Below are positions 42,652 to 51,250 of a stretch of 64,000 nt of DNA, piece by piece. Origin of the DNA: Chryseobacterium sp. R2A-55 (GTDB taxonomy: Bacteria > Bacteroidota > Bacteroidia > Flavobacteriales > Weeksellaceae); NCBI RefSeq assembly GCF_021401085.1, contig NZ_JACBFP010000006.1:62001-126000 (forward strand). Direction: 5' to 3'. The notes below the pieces were generated by a model. The model was not told the DNA's origin. It ran no database searches and saw only the letters and a program-made list of their open reading frames with translations. The position numbers were made by a program, and so were the translations under genes. How positions within the stretch are numbered: position 1 is the stretch's first letter; every line of letters begins with the position of its first letter.

Positions 42652-44403
42652 ATGAACCAAAAATGGATTTACAAACCGGAACCTGATGAAGACGTAGTAG
42701 ACGCGCTCAGTTCGTCACTTGGATTTGGAACGTTCGAATCAAAAATCCTCGTTCTGCGCGGAATCGACAATTATCAGAAGGCCAGAGAATTCTTCAAACC
42801 AAAAATCGAAGACATTCACAGTCCATTTCTGATGAAAGACATGCAGATTGCGGTCGACCGGATTGCAACCGCTATCGAAAACGGCGAGAAAATTTTGGTG
42901 TATGGCGATTATGACGTAGATGGAACTACCGCAGTCGCTTTGATGTACCTGTACCTCAGCAAAATTGTTGATAAAAAGTATCTCGATTTTTACATACCCG
43001 ACAGAAATTCAGAAGGTTACGGAATCTCCACGGAAGGGATAGACTTTGCCAAAGAAAATGATTTTTCGCTGATTATCGCTTTGGACTGCGGAATTAAGGC
43101 CTTAGACAAGATTGACTATGCCACTCGGCTGGGAATCGATTTCATCATTTGTGACCACCATTTACCTGGCGAAGAAATTCCGAAAGCTGTAGCCGTCTTG
43201 GATCCGAAAAGAGTTGACTGCAGATATCCTTTCAAAGAACTTTCCGGCTGTGGAGTCGGTTTTAAACTTTGTCAAGGTCTCAATACCATCTACAAAATCC
43301 CGGAGTCTGAACTCTTTGAGCTTACCGATTTACTCGCGATTTCCATTGCGGCAGACATTGTTTCGATGACCGGTGAAAACAGGGTTTTAGCAAAAATGGG
43401 ATTGAAGATTTTAAGAAAAACCAGAAACCTCGGATTGCGATTACTGATTCCCGAAGACAAATTGGCCACCTTCGAAATTTCCAATATCGTTTTTGAAATC
43501 GCCCCTAAAATTAATGCGGCAGGAAGAATCTCGCACGGAAAGGCGGCAGTGGAATTGATGGTTTCCGACAATCTGAAGCAGGCGCACCAAATTGTAGACG
43601 AGATCGTGAACCTGAACGATTCGCGCAGAGAAATGGATATGAGCTCTACCACAGAAGCTTTGGAACAAATCATTTCCACAAATCAAATCTCCAATTTCAC
43701 TACTGTGGTTTATGGGCCTGACTGGAATAAAGGAGTGATTGGAATTGTGGCGTCCAGATTGACAGAGACGTATTATAAACCTACCCTGGTTTTCACTGAT
43801 GGGAACAACGGAGAACTGGTAGCTTCTGCCCGTTCAGTTTCAGATTTTGATGTGCATGATGCTTTGGAATACTGTTCGGACCTGTTCCTGAAATTTGGGG
43901 GTCACCCAGCTGCCGCAGGACTTTCCATGGAGAAAGACAAATTTGATCTTTTCAAGGAAAAGTTTGAAAAAGTAGTTGCCGAAAAAATTCAGGAACACCA
44001 AAAAGAACCGAGCGTAAAAATAGATTCAGATGTGCAGATTGACGAGCTGAATAAGGAGTTCTTCAATTTCCACAGAAAACTGGCACCATTCGGACCACAC
44101 AATATGAAACCGATTTTGGTATTGAAAAACCAAAAAGTTTCAGGCTATGTAAAAACAATGGGAAAAGACGGTAGCCACTTGAAATTCTACATCAAACAGG
44201 AATCCACCGGAAGAAATATAGAATGTGTCGGTTTCAAATTGGGGAAATTTGCGGATGATTTCAGGGAAAAAACCTTCGATATTGCTTTTACTGCAGAAGA
44301 AAATCACTGGAAAGGCAATGTCACCTACTACCTGAACATTCGCGATGTGAGATTTCACGAAAAGGAAAGTGACCATGTAGATTTTAAAGAAATCACCAGT
44401 TAA
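42652..44403 (+). CDS. recJ: single-stranded-DNA-specific exonuclease RecJ
   Basis: 583 residues. 5'-3' ssDNA exonuclease of recombination and mismatch repair. All DHH-family motifs are present: VYGDYDVDGTTAVAL, ALDCGIK, CDHHLPGE, NAAGRISHG and the DHHA1 motif FGGHPAAAGLS, with an OB-like C-terminal part. Full length for the family. A TAAATTTG at 42638-42645 just before the ATG may be a -7 site, but the leader would be very short. Confidence 0.95.
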   Translation: MNQKWIYKPEPDEDVVDALSSSLGFGTFESKILVLRGIDNYQKAREFFKPKIEDIHSPFLMKDMQIAVDRIATAIENGEKILVYGDYDVDGTTAVALMYLYLSKIVDKKYLDFYIPDRNSEGYGISTEGIDFAKENDFSLIIALDCGIKALDKIDYATRLGIDFIICDHHLPGEEIPKAVAVLDPKRVDCRYPFKELSGCGVGFKLCQGLNTIYKIPESELFELTDLLAISIAADIVSMTGENRVLAKMGLKILRKTRNLGLRLLIPEDKLATFEISNIVFEIAPKINAAGRISHGKAAVELMVSDNLKQAHQIVDEIVNLNDSRREMDMSSTTEALEQIISTNQISNFTTVVYGPDWNKGVIGIVASRLTETYYKPTLVFTDGNNGELVASARSVSDFDVHDALEYCSDLFLKFGGHPAAAGLSMEKDKFDLFKEKFEKVVAEKIQEHQKEPSVKIDSDVQIDELNKEFFNFHRKLAPFGPHNMKPILVLKNQKVSGYVKTMGKDGSHLKFYIKQESTGRNIECVGFKLGKFADDFREKTFDIAFTAEENHWKGNVTYYLNIRDVRFHEKESDHVDFKEITS

Positions 44404-44440
44404 TTTGATTGGAGGTTCACGACCAATATTTTGGGGCGGA

Positions 44441-45592
44441 TCACACTATTTTATGCCTTTCAAAAGTTTTAGTTCGGTCAAAAAGGTAGCGGTAAGTCGC
44501 TAATTTCCGCGTAACTTCCGTTTCAAGGTTTTCGGCAATCTTCAGCATTTTAGGGTTGAAATCGCCGATCCACTGCATTTCATAATCTTCGAAATCGGTG
44601 GTTTTTCTAAAATGTTTTGTTCCTTCCCAAATCATGTATCCGTCGATTCCCTTTTTTTGCCATTCCGGAACGATTCCGAAAACCAAACCCACCATTTTTT
44701 TGTTTTTTTTAAATTTTTTAGCCAAAACAAATTTCAGTTTTTCCCAAAATCCGAATTTCCCATCCAGATATTTAAACCATTGGTTCAGGTCGGGAATATT
44801 CATCCACATCGCAATTGGTTTTTCATTTTCATAAATAAACCAGGATATATGCTCATTGATAATTGGCTTTAAGGTATGGAACAGTTTCAAGGTTTGAGTT
44901 TCTGTCAACTGTTTTCCTTCGCCGTGATTTGCCCAGGCTTTGTTATAAATCTCGGTGAAATCTTTTGCGAATTTTTCCAGCTTTTTCACCTTCATCCTTT
45001 TTGCTGAAATATTTTTATTCTCTGAAACTCTTCGGTGCATTTCCAGGAAATTCTCTGCAACCGAGGCGTGAACTTTTCTCCCGAAACAGAGCTGATTAAA
45101 ATAAACCTGAAAACCATAATTCTCAAAAAGCATTTTGTAGTATGGTGGATTGTAATTCATGCAGAACAGCGGTTCAAAAAATCCCTCGGTCAAAAGTCCC
45201 CAGAATTTGTCCCGCTCCCCAAAATTGATGGGTCCGTCCATCGCCTCCATTCCTCTCTGCTGAAGCCAATTTTTTGCAAAATCAAAAATGAAATCTGCCG
45301 TTTTCTGATCATCGACACAATCAAAAAAACCGATTCCGCCGGTTGGTTGTTTCTGCTTGTATTTTTTGTTAATGAAGACCGCTATCTTACCAACGGTCAC
45401 ATTTTGGTCATTGACAAAGAGAAAACGTGCACATTCGCCGTGCCGGAAATTCTTATTCTTACGTGGGTCAAAAACTGCTTCCACGTCTTTATCTAAAGGG
45501 CGGATATAATTTTTATCCCCCAAAAATATCCTCGCCGGAAAATCGAGAAATTCTTTCCTGTGCAGATCGGAAACAACATGTATAGCCCTCAT
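44441..45592 (-). CDS. GNAT-type protein, YghO-like
   Basis: 383 residues. The protein seems to have two acetyltransferase-like halves: the first with CARFLFVNDQNVTVGKIAVF and MEAMDGPINFGERDKFW, the second with MVGLVFGIVPEWQKKGIDGYMIWEG, whose GIVPEWQKKGIDG turn resembles an acetyl-CoA loop. The overall pattern (GPINFGERD...GLL, then YNPPYY) matches what I know of E. coli YghO and related proteins. Substrate unknown. Convergent with recJ. Confidence 0.65.
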   Translation of the reverse strand: MRAIHVVSDLHRKEFLDFPARIFLGDKNYIRPLDKDVEAVFDPRKNKNFRHGECARFLFVNDQNVTVGKIAVFINKKYKQKQPTGGIGFFDCVDDQKTADFIFDFAKNWLQQRGMEAMDGPINFGERDKFWGLLTEGFFEPLFCMNYNPPYYKMLFENYGFQVYFNQLCFGRKVHASVAENFLEMHRRVSENKNISAKRMKVKKLEKFAKDFTEIYNKAWANHGEGKQLTETQTLKLFHTLKPIINEHISWFIYENEKPIAMWMNIPDLNQWFKYLDGKFGFWEKLKFVLAKKFKKNKKMVGLVFGIVPEWQKKGIDGYMIWEGTKHFRKTTDFEDYEMQWIGDFNPKMLKIAENLETEVTRKLATYRYLFDRTKTFERHKIV

Positions 45593-45671
45593 TTTTCAAA
45601 AATAAAAAATATTTCTATGGGAATAAAAATGGAAACACATTTTTCATTAACTTTATTGAAACTTCAGACCC

Positions 45672-46193
45672 TTGAAAAAGACGCTAGTTATTTTTGCACA
45701 CCCTTATTTTGAGTATTCCACCACCAATGTGGAACTGATAAAGGTTTACAAAGATTCTGCCGATTTTGAGTTCAAAGATTTATACGAAGAGTACCCCGAT
45801 TTCCATATCGCCACCTTTCGGGAAAGAAAAAGGATCGTGAACTATGACCGTTTGATTTTTCACTTTCCATTGATTTGGTTCGGAATGCCACCACTTTTGC
45901 GGCTTTGGATTGATGAAGTTTTTGATATGAACTGGATCGCGAAAGAAAATGACCCATTATCCAACAAAGATGCCTTCATCATTGTAACCACCGGAGGAAA
46001 AGAACAGAACTACACGGAAAAAGGTCTTTACGGCGCCACGATTTCCCAACTGATGCTTCCGCTCCGACTTGCCCTGAAAGTGAACAACATTGAGGTAAAG
46101 GAGATCATCGCCGTTCACAACGCAGATGATTTAACGCAACATGCCCTACAAGAAATAACCGAACAAATAAGGAGAAAGCTAAACACAGGATGA
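45672..46193 (+). CDS. KefF-like NAD(P)H-quinone oxidoreductase, ancillary subunit
   Basis: 173 residues, TTG start (MKKTLVIFAHPYFEYSTTN). Flavodoxin-like fold with RLIFHFPLIWFGMPPLLRLWIDEVF and the TTGGKEQNYTEKG segment, as in KefF/MdaB. KefF-type proteins activate glutathione-gated potassium efflux systems. The stop overlaps the start of the KefC-like antiporter gene (ATGA), which supports this role. Confidence 0.9.
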   Translation: MKKTLVIFAHPYFEYSTTNVELIKVYKDSADFEFKDLYEEYPDFHIATFRERKRIVNYDRLIFHFPLIWFGMPPLLRLWIDEVFDMNWIAKENDPLSNKDAFIIVTTGGKEQNYTEKGLYGATISQLMLPLRLALKVNNIEVKEIIAVHNADDLTQHALQEITEQIRRKLNTG

Positions 46194-48031
46194 ATGATAC
46201 CTCACTTGCATACACCACGCTGATTTTTTTGGGTGCCGCAATCATCATGGTTCCGCTGGTTCGCAGGTTGGGACTCAGCTCTGTTATTGGGTATATCATA
46301 GGTGGAATGATCATCGGTCCTTTTGGTCTGAAATTAACCGGTAAAGATACAGACGATATCATGCATGCTGCAGAATTCGGGGTAATCATGCTTCTTTTTT
46401 TGGTGGGTCTGGAAATTGCACCAAAAAAATTCTGGATGATCAGACAAAAAATTATCGGAATGGGACTGAGCCAAATGGTGATCACATCCGCAGTTCTGTT
46501 CCTCATTTTCTATCTTGCCCAATGGCGGACTGACCAGGCTTTTGTAGCGGCACTGTGTTTTGCGCTTTCTTCCACGGCGATTGTTCTGCAGACTTTGAAG
46601 GAAAAAAACATTTTCAGAACAGATGCGGGAACTGCCTCCTTTTCAATTCTGCTGTTCCAGGATATTTCTGTGATTCCCATTCTGGCTTTGTTGCCGATTT
46701 TAGCCAAAAAGTCGCCAGAGGATGAGAATCAGATTTTACTGCAATATCTTCCCGACTGGCTGCAGCCATTTTCAATCATACTGGGTGTGGCGGTACTGAT
46801 TTTCTTGGGGCGGTATATTTTCGTCCCCTTCTTACGCTACGTCTCGAAGTCGGGAATGCCGGAACTGCTCACCGCTTCATCTCTGTTTTTGGTCGTCGGC
46901 GTTTCTGAACTGATGTATGCGGTTGGTTTGAGCCCAGCTTTGGGGGCATTCATCGCCGGTGTAATGTTGGCAAACAGTGAGTTCCGCCATGAACTGGAAA
47001 GCCAAATCAATCCATTCAAAGGACTGCTTCTAGCGGTATTCTTCGTGAGTGTGGGCTCCACCATCAACTTTTCAGTAATCGGACAGGATCCGATGTTTAT
47101 TTTCACCTTGGTACTGGTGGTTTTAGTTGTAAAATTTCTGGTACTCTTTGGAATTGGGAAATTTTCGAAACTGAGAATCGATCAGAATTTTTTGCTTGCA
47201 TTTGCGCTTTCGCAGGTGGGAGAATTTTCCTTCGTTCTGGTGAACTATTCCACAAAGCTCTATCTTTTGAGTCCAAAATTAAATGCACAACTCATGGCGG
47301 TGACCGCAATCACCATGTGTATCACTCCCATTCTTCTGATCATCAATGAAAAATTCATTGAACCCAGGACTTTAAAGATAAATGATTTAAATGATTATCC
47401 TGAGCTTCACGTCGCTCAACAGAAAATCATACTCGTGGGTTTCGGGCATTTTGGCAGCACGGTGGGAAGATTGCTTAGAGTAAACGGAATCAAGCCAACC
47501 ATTTTGGATAATGATCCTGAAAGGATAAATCTGTTACGGTCAAATGGATTCAAGGTCTATTACGGTGATGCGACAAAACCTGAAACCCTTCGTTCGGCAG
47601 GTGCTGAAACAGCAGATTTGCTGATTCTTTGTTTAGACGATATTGAAAGCAATAAGTTCATTACCGAATACGCCAAACAACATTTTCCGCAGCTGAAGAT
47701 TTTCGTGCGCGCCAAAAACCGGCTCGACGCTTACGATTTCATCAACAACAATGTGGAAAACATCTACCGGGAAACTTTGGGAACGGCAGTTGATATGGCG
47801 GTAGACGTGTTAAAGGCAACAGGAATGCGTGCTTATGCTGCCCGAAGACTGGGAAGAAGATTCATGCTGATCGATAAAGCGATGGTGCGAAAACTGGCTA
47901 AAGAGCAACTTAAAGACAAAGTGACCTTTACCATGAAGAAATCCCTGGAAAAAGAAGCAGAACTCCTCGCAGAAGACAGCCATTCTTTTGACGAAACGCA
48001 ATGGAATGATAATGAAGAGTATATGAATTGA
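46190..48031 (+). CDS. KefB/KefC-like CPA2 cation:proton antiporter
   Basis: 613 residues. About 12 membrane helices (residues 8-390) with GLSPALGAFIAGVMLANS, the ion-path signature of CPA2 antiporters, followed by a cytosolic RCK/TrkA-N domain with the NAD-binding turn VGFGHFGSTVG and VYYGDATKPETL. The last 70 residues are acidic. With the KefF-like protein just upstream (4-base overlap) this is a glutathione-regulated potassium efflux pair protecting against electrophiles. Confidence 0.93.
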   Translation: MNDTSLAYTTLIFLGAAIIMVPLVRRLGLSSVIGYIIGGMIIGPFGLKLTGKDTDDIMHAAEFGVIMLLFLVGLEIAPKKFWMIRQKIIGMGLSQMVITSAVLFLIFYLAQWRTDQAFVAALCFALSSTAIVLQTLKEKNIFRTDAGTASFSILLFQDISVIPILALLPILAKKSPEDENQILLQYLPDWLQPFSIILGVAVLIFLGRYIFVPFLRYVSKSGMPELLTASSLFLVVGVSELMYAVGLSPALGAFIAGVMLANSEFRHELESQINPFKGLLLAVFFVSVGSTINFSVIGQDPMFIFTLVLVVLVVKFLVLFGIGKFSKLRIDQNFLLAFALSQVGEFSFVLVNYSTKLYLLSPKLNAQLMAVTAITMCITPILLIINEKFIEPRTLKINDLNDYPELHVAQQKIILVGFGHFGSTVGRLLRVNGIKPTILDNDPERINLLRSNGFKVYYGDATKPETLRSAGAETADLLILCLDDIESNKFITEYAKQHFPQLKIFVRAKNRLDAYDFINNNVENIYRETLGTAVDMAVDVLKATGMRAYAARRLGRRFMLIDKAMVRKLAKEQLKDKVTFTMKKSLEKEAELLAEDSHSFDETQWNDNEEYMN

Positions 48032-48089
48032 GAAGAGACTCCCATTTCTTCATTTCCAACAAAATGGAATTATTTATATGAAAAAAGCT

Positions 48090-48578
48090 TTAGTAATCCG
48101 GGCAATCTTTTAGTTGAACGTTCGAAAGGATTAAGGTTTTATCTTTCAAGGTGACTTTCACATCAGGAAAAGTTCCTTCCATGCAATCTCCGGTTTGGTC
48201 GTTGAAATCACCGTTTGATGCTTCAATTTTCACCTCGTTCCCGGAAAGCTTGTAGTTATTTTCGTTGAAATCGTAACCGGTCAGCAGATAATTGCGCCCG
48301 TCAATTCTGATATTTCCCCTGTTTGAATTTTGGTCAAAATAAAACAAGGTCAATCCATCTTTGGTGAAAATGGAACGAGCTCTTCCCGCAGAAATATCCT
48401 GCGGATTGATCTCAAAAACCGCTGGTGAATCTGGATTTTCAATGGTGGGAATTTGCAAACGATCACTTTTTGTGATCATGGAGCTCTCTGAGGTGCTGTT
48501 TGCGGAACCAGCTTCATTATCTTTCGTACAGCAAACCACCATCGAGAAAATCAGCACAACTGCAAGTAAATTTTTCAT
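48090..48578 (-). CDS. putative lipoprotein of unknown function
   Basis: 162 residues. Signal peptide ending MVVCCTKD; lipid Cys at residue 16 or 17. The mature part is beta-rich with two Cys near the end (GDCMEGTFPD and LKDCPDY) that could form a disulphide. No family recognised. It lies 42 bases after the start-distal GH13 gene on the same strand and convergent with the KefC-like gene. Confidence 0.75.
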   Translation of the reverse strand: MKNLLAVVLIFSMVVCCTKDNEAGSANSTSESSMITKSDRLQIPTIENPDSPAVFEINPQDISAGRARSIFTKDGLTLFYFDQNSNRGNIRIDGRNYLLTGYDFNENNYKLSGNEVKIEASNGDFNDQTGDCMEGTFPDVKVTLKDKTLILSNVQLKDCPDY

Positions 48579-48620
48579 TGTTCTTTTGTTAAAAGTCCTT
48601 GTGCAACAATTACTCTGCCT

Positions 48621-49997
48621 TCAAAATTTCTGTTTTACCAAAACCAAATAGGACCATGGTTTTAATTTCAGGTTGGTTTTTTCTTTAAGCTTAAGAACTT
48701 GGTCCGTAAAAAGCTCCCTGTAATTTCCCTGAAAATATTTGGTATCTAACTCCACATCCACTTCTTTATCGGAAAAATTCAAAATCGGAAAAACAGCGTC
48801 CTTATTTTGCTCGCGGTAAAAAGAAATGATTTTGCCTGGATCATTATTGACTACCCGAATCATTTCGCCGCCATATTTCCCGTTCCAAAGTGCCTGGTTT
48901 TCATGTTTGAGGTGGAAAAGTTTGGTGAAGAGGATTTCGTTTTCATCATGTCTCCACTCAATTGGATCTTTGTCGAAAAACTTTAGACTTCTGTTTAAGC
49001 CCGCCTCTTGACCACTGTAGCAAAGCATCATTCCATTCACCACTCCGGTCATCACGATTGCCGTTTTCAGTCCATCACCAAAATTGAGGTATGGATTTCC
49101 TTCCCAGGAATTTTTGTCATGATTATCGGTGAAAGTCATCCGGTACGCGTTTCTGGGGACCGAATTCACATCGTGTGCAAGATATTCCACCAATCCGCCC
49201 AATTTCTGATGATTGACCGCTTCGCGAAGGTGATCCCACAAAGTCCAGGAATAAGTCATGTCAAAAGATTTTTTGTAAAGGTCCCTGCTTTCCCATTCGG
49301 CAAGCATGAAAACGGGTTTGATTTGATCCATTTCGGCTCTTGCATTTTCCCAGAAATCAATGGGAATAAATCCGGCAACATCTGCTCTATAACCGTCGAT
49401 ATCGGTTTCTTTCAGCCAATACTTAAGTGATTCGGTCATGTATTTTCTGAAATCAGGATTGTCATAATCAAAGTCAATCACATCATCCCAATCGTACCAC
49501 GGAGTCGGCTGGAAATTTCCAGAACGTGTCTTGGTGTACCAATCCGGATGTTCCTTCGCAAGCGGATTGTCCCATGCAGAGTGGTTTCCAACCCAATCGA
49601 TGATCACATACATTCCCATCGAATGGATTTTTTGTACCAGATCTTTAAAATCCTGCATCGTCCCGAACTCCGGATTGATTCCCCTGAAATCCTTGACTGA
49701 ATAATAACTTCCCAGACGGCCTTTTCGGTTTTTTTCGCCAATCGGATGAATCGGCATCAACCAAAGAATGTCCACACCCATTTTTTTGAGTCGGGGCAGA
49801 TGATTTTCAAATGCTTTGAAAGTTCCCTCTTTGGTGTATTGGCGAATGTTTACTTCGTAGATTGTGGCATTTTTGCTCCATTCCGGATGCTTGATTTCCA
49901 CATAATCCTTAGGTTGATAACGCGGATCTTTGGTTTGCGAAGAAAGCGTGACGAATCCGAACAGAAAAAAAACGATTAAAAAAAAGGAAGGTCTCAT
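48621..49997 (-). CDS. exported GH13 alpha-amylase family enzyme
   Basis: 458 residues with a signal peptide (about 1-21). TIM barrel with the GH13 conserved regions: IIDWVGNHSAWDN (region I), DIDGYRADVAG with the nucleophile Asp (II), FMLAEWES with the acid/base Glu (III) and FTDNHDKNSWEGN with the third Asp (IV). The C-terminal beta domain is short. Periplasmic or secreted starch/maltodextrin hydrolase. Next to a lipoprotein of unknown function; no SusC/SusD genes are in the window. Confidence 0.9.
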   Translation of the reverse strand: MRPSFFLIVFFLFGFVTLSSQTKDPRYQPKDYVEIKHPEWSKNATIYEVNIRQYTKEGTFKAFENHLPRLKKMGVDILWLMPIHPIGEKNRKGRLGSYYSVKDFRGINPEFGTMQDFKDLVQKIHSMGMYVIIDWVGNHSAWDNPLAKEHPDWYTKTRSGNFQPTPWYDWDDVIDFDYDNPDFRKYMTESLKYWLKETDIDGYRADVAGFIPIDFWENARAEMDQIKPVFMLAEWESRDLYKKSFDMTYSWTLWDHLREAVNHQKLGGLVEYLAHDVNSVPRNAYRMTFTDNHDKNSWEGNPYLNFGDGLKTAIVMTGVVNGMMLCYSGQEAGLNRSLKFFDKDPIEWRHDENEILFTKLFHLKHENQALWNGKYGGEMIRVVNNDPGKIISFYREQNKDAVFPILNFSDKEVDVELDTKYFQGNYRELFTDQVLKLKEKTNLKLKPWSYLVLVKQKF

Positions 49998-50053
49998 TCT
50001 TATTGTTTCCTCAAAATTAGGAAAAAAACGAGTTCATTCCACAGGAATCGACT

Positions 50054-50464
50054 TTAAAAATCTAAACTTTGAATCGCAAGCTGATAGCCATTTAAACCAA
50101 ACCCGCTCAATACTCCATCCGTATTTGGAGCGGTGACCGACTTCTGTCTGAATTCTTCCCTTTTGTAAATATTCGAAATATGGACCTCTATTTTTGGTTT
50201 TAAAATATTTTTCAGGCAATCTGCAATTGCGTAAGAATAATGAGTAAAAGCACCAGGATTAATAATCAGTGCATCAAAATCATCTTCCTGTATTCTGTTG
50301 ATGATTTCGCCTTCCACATTGGATTGGTAATGCCGGATTTCATGCTGTGGAAATTTGTTTTTCAAAGATTCCAAAAAGTTTTCCATGGAGATATTTCCAT
50401 AGATTTCAGGTTCGCGTGTTCCGAGAAGGTTGAGATTGGGTCCGTTGAGGATAAGGATTTTCAT
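50054..50464 (-). CDS. aroQ: 3-dehydroquinate dehydratase, type II
   Basis: 136 residues. Third step of the shikimate pathway. Family motifs: LILNGPNLNLLGTREPEIYG with the active-site Arg/Tyr loop, INPGAFTHYSYA with the catalytic His region, and VHISNIYKREEFR plus GFGLNGYQLA near the end. Full length. Followed on the minus strand by the GH13 gene. Confidence 0.95.
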   Translation of the reverse strand: MKILILNGPNLNLLGTREPEIYGNISMENFLESLKNKFPQHEIRHYQSNVEGEIINRIQEDDFDALIINPGAFTHYSYAIADCLKNILKPKIEVHISNIYKREEFRQKSVTAPNTDGVLSGFGLNGYQLAIQSLDF

Positions 50465-50497
50465 AGCTTTTAAGAGTCATTAAAGGTACACATAAAA

Positions 50498-50523
50498 AAA
50501 CTTCCGAAAAAATTCGGAAGTTT
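50498..50523 (-). terminator. terminator after tRNA-Glu
   Basis: AAACTTCCGAA and TTCGGAAGTTT form a perfect 11-bp stem with a 4-base loop. On the minus strand seven T follow; it starts four bases after the tRNA 3' end. Confidence 0.9.
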
Positions 50524-50526
50524 AAG

Positions 50527-50598
50527 TAGCCCGTAGGGGAATCGAACCCCTCTTACCAGAATGAAAATCTGAGGTCCTAACCGATAGACGAACGGGCC
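50527..50598 (-). tRNA. tRNA-Glu (UUC), copy 1
   Basis: Full cloverleaf on the minus strand, 72 bases. Acceptor GGCCCGT pairs with ACGGGCT (first pair G-U), the anticodon loop TTTTCAT gives anticodon UUC, the variable and T arms read TAAGA and GGGGTTCGATTCCCCT. The CCA end is not encoded. It is 17 bases downstream of rpsT on the same strand and is followed by a strong terminator. Confidence 0.95.
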
Positions 50599-50615
50599 GG
50601 ACGCTTTTTATCTAA

Positions 50616-50870
50616 TTAAGCAAGTTTGTTCACGTGCTTAGCTAATTTGCTTTTAAGGTTTGCCGCCTTGTTTTTGTGGATGATGTTTTTCTTCACCAAT
50701 TTGTCCAACAAAGAGATCACTTTTGGCAATTGCTCAGTCGCAACTTTTTTGTCTTCTTCATTTCTCAGTACTTTCACAGCTGTTCTAGCAGTTTTGTGAT
50801 AGTATCTGTTACGCGCTCTTTTTACCGCGTTTTGTCTTATTCTTTTTAGTGCTGATTTATGATTTGCCAT
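50616..50870 (-). CDS. rpsT: 30S ribosomal protein S20
   Basis: 84 residues. Starts [22 protein letters not shown] over the family signature and is Lys/Ala-rich throughout ([21 protein letters not shown]). It is transcribed together with tRNA-Glu copy 1 and has its own promoter upstream. Confidence 0.97.
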   Translation of the reverse strand: MANHKSALKRIRQNAVKRARNRYYHKTARTAVKVLRNEEDKKVATEQLPKVISLLDKLVKKNIIHKNKAANLKSKLAKHVNKLA

Positions 50871-50892
50871 AACTGTTTCTGAAATGTGGGTG

Positions 50893-50923
50893 CAAAGATA
50901 TAAATTATTTTTATTCCCACAAA
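50893..50923 (-). promoter_or_regulatory. Bacteroidota-type promoter of rpsT
   Basis: On the minus strand TTTG (50920-50923), exactly 19 bases, then TATCTTTG (50893-50900): a full match to the flavobacterial pattern, 23 bases upstream of the ATG. Confidence 0.75.
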
Positions 50924-51126
50924 TATTTTTTAAAAATTTCTAAAAAAAGTTGTCACTGATTTTTCAAATGGCACCGCGTTCAAACTCATGAACTTCTGCT
51001 AAAGCATGGTATTACTCCATTAAAATCGCTTTTGCAAAATTATGGAAAAAATACCACTCTTAAGAATCTGCAAGCCACAATCGGAATATTAGTGCACTTC
51101 TGCAAAGTTGTATTCTCCATAAAATG

Positions 51127-51198
51127 TAGCCTATAAAGGAATCGAACCTCTGTTGCAAGAATGAAAATCTTGAGTCCTAACCACTAGACGAATAGGCC
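51127..51198 (-). tRNA. tRNA-Glu (UUC), copy 2, diverged
   Basis: 72 bases, minus strand. Same anticodon loop (TTTTCAT, UUC) and nearly the same D arm as copy 1, but the acceptor is GGCCTAT/ATAGGCT, the anticodon stem CAAGA/TCTTG, and the T stem AGAGG/CCTTT with one G-U pair. All stems still pair, so changes are compensatory and the gene may be functional. It is 256 bases upstream of rpsT with no gene between. Confidence 0.85.
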
Positions 51199-51250
51199 GT
51201 TTTTGGGACTGCAAAATTATCAATTATCTTTTATTCCACAAAACGATACT

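Noticed and set aside
45035-45496. 153-codon plus-strand frame within the YghO-like gene
   Set aside because: Antisense to a gene with recognisable conserved motifs; no signal, start context or domain of its own.
51127-51198. tRNA-Glu copy 2 as a pseudogene
   Set aside because: All four stems still pair through compensatory changes and the anticodon loop is intact, so it is kept as a gene with lower confidence.
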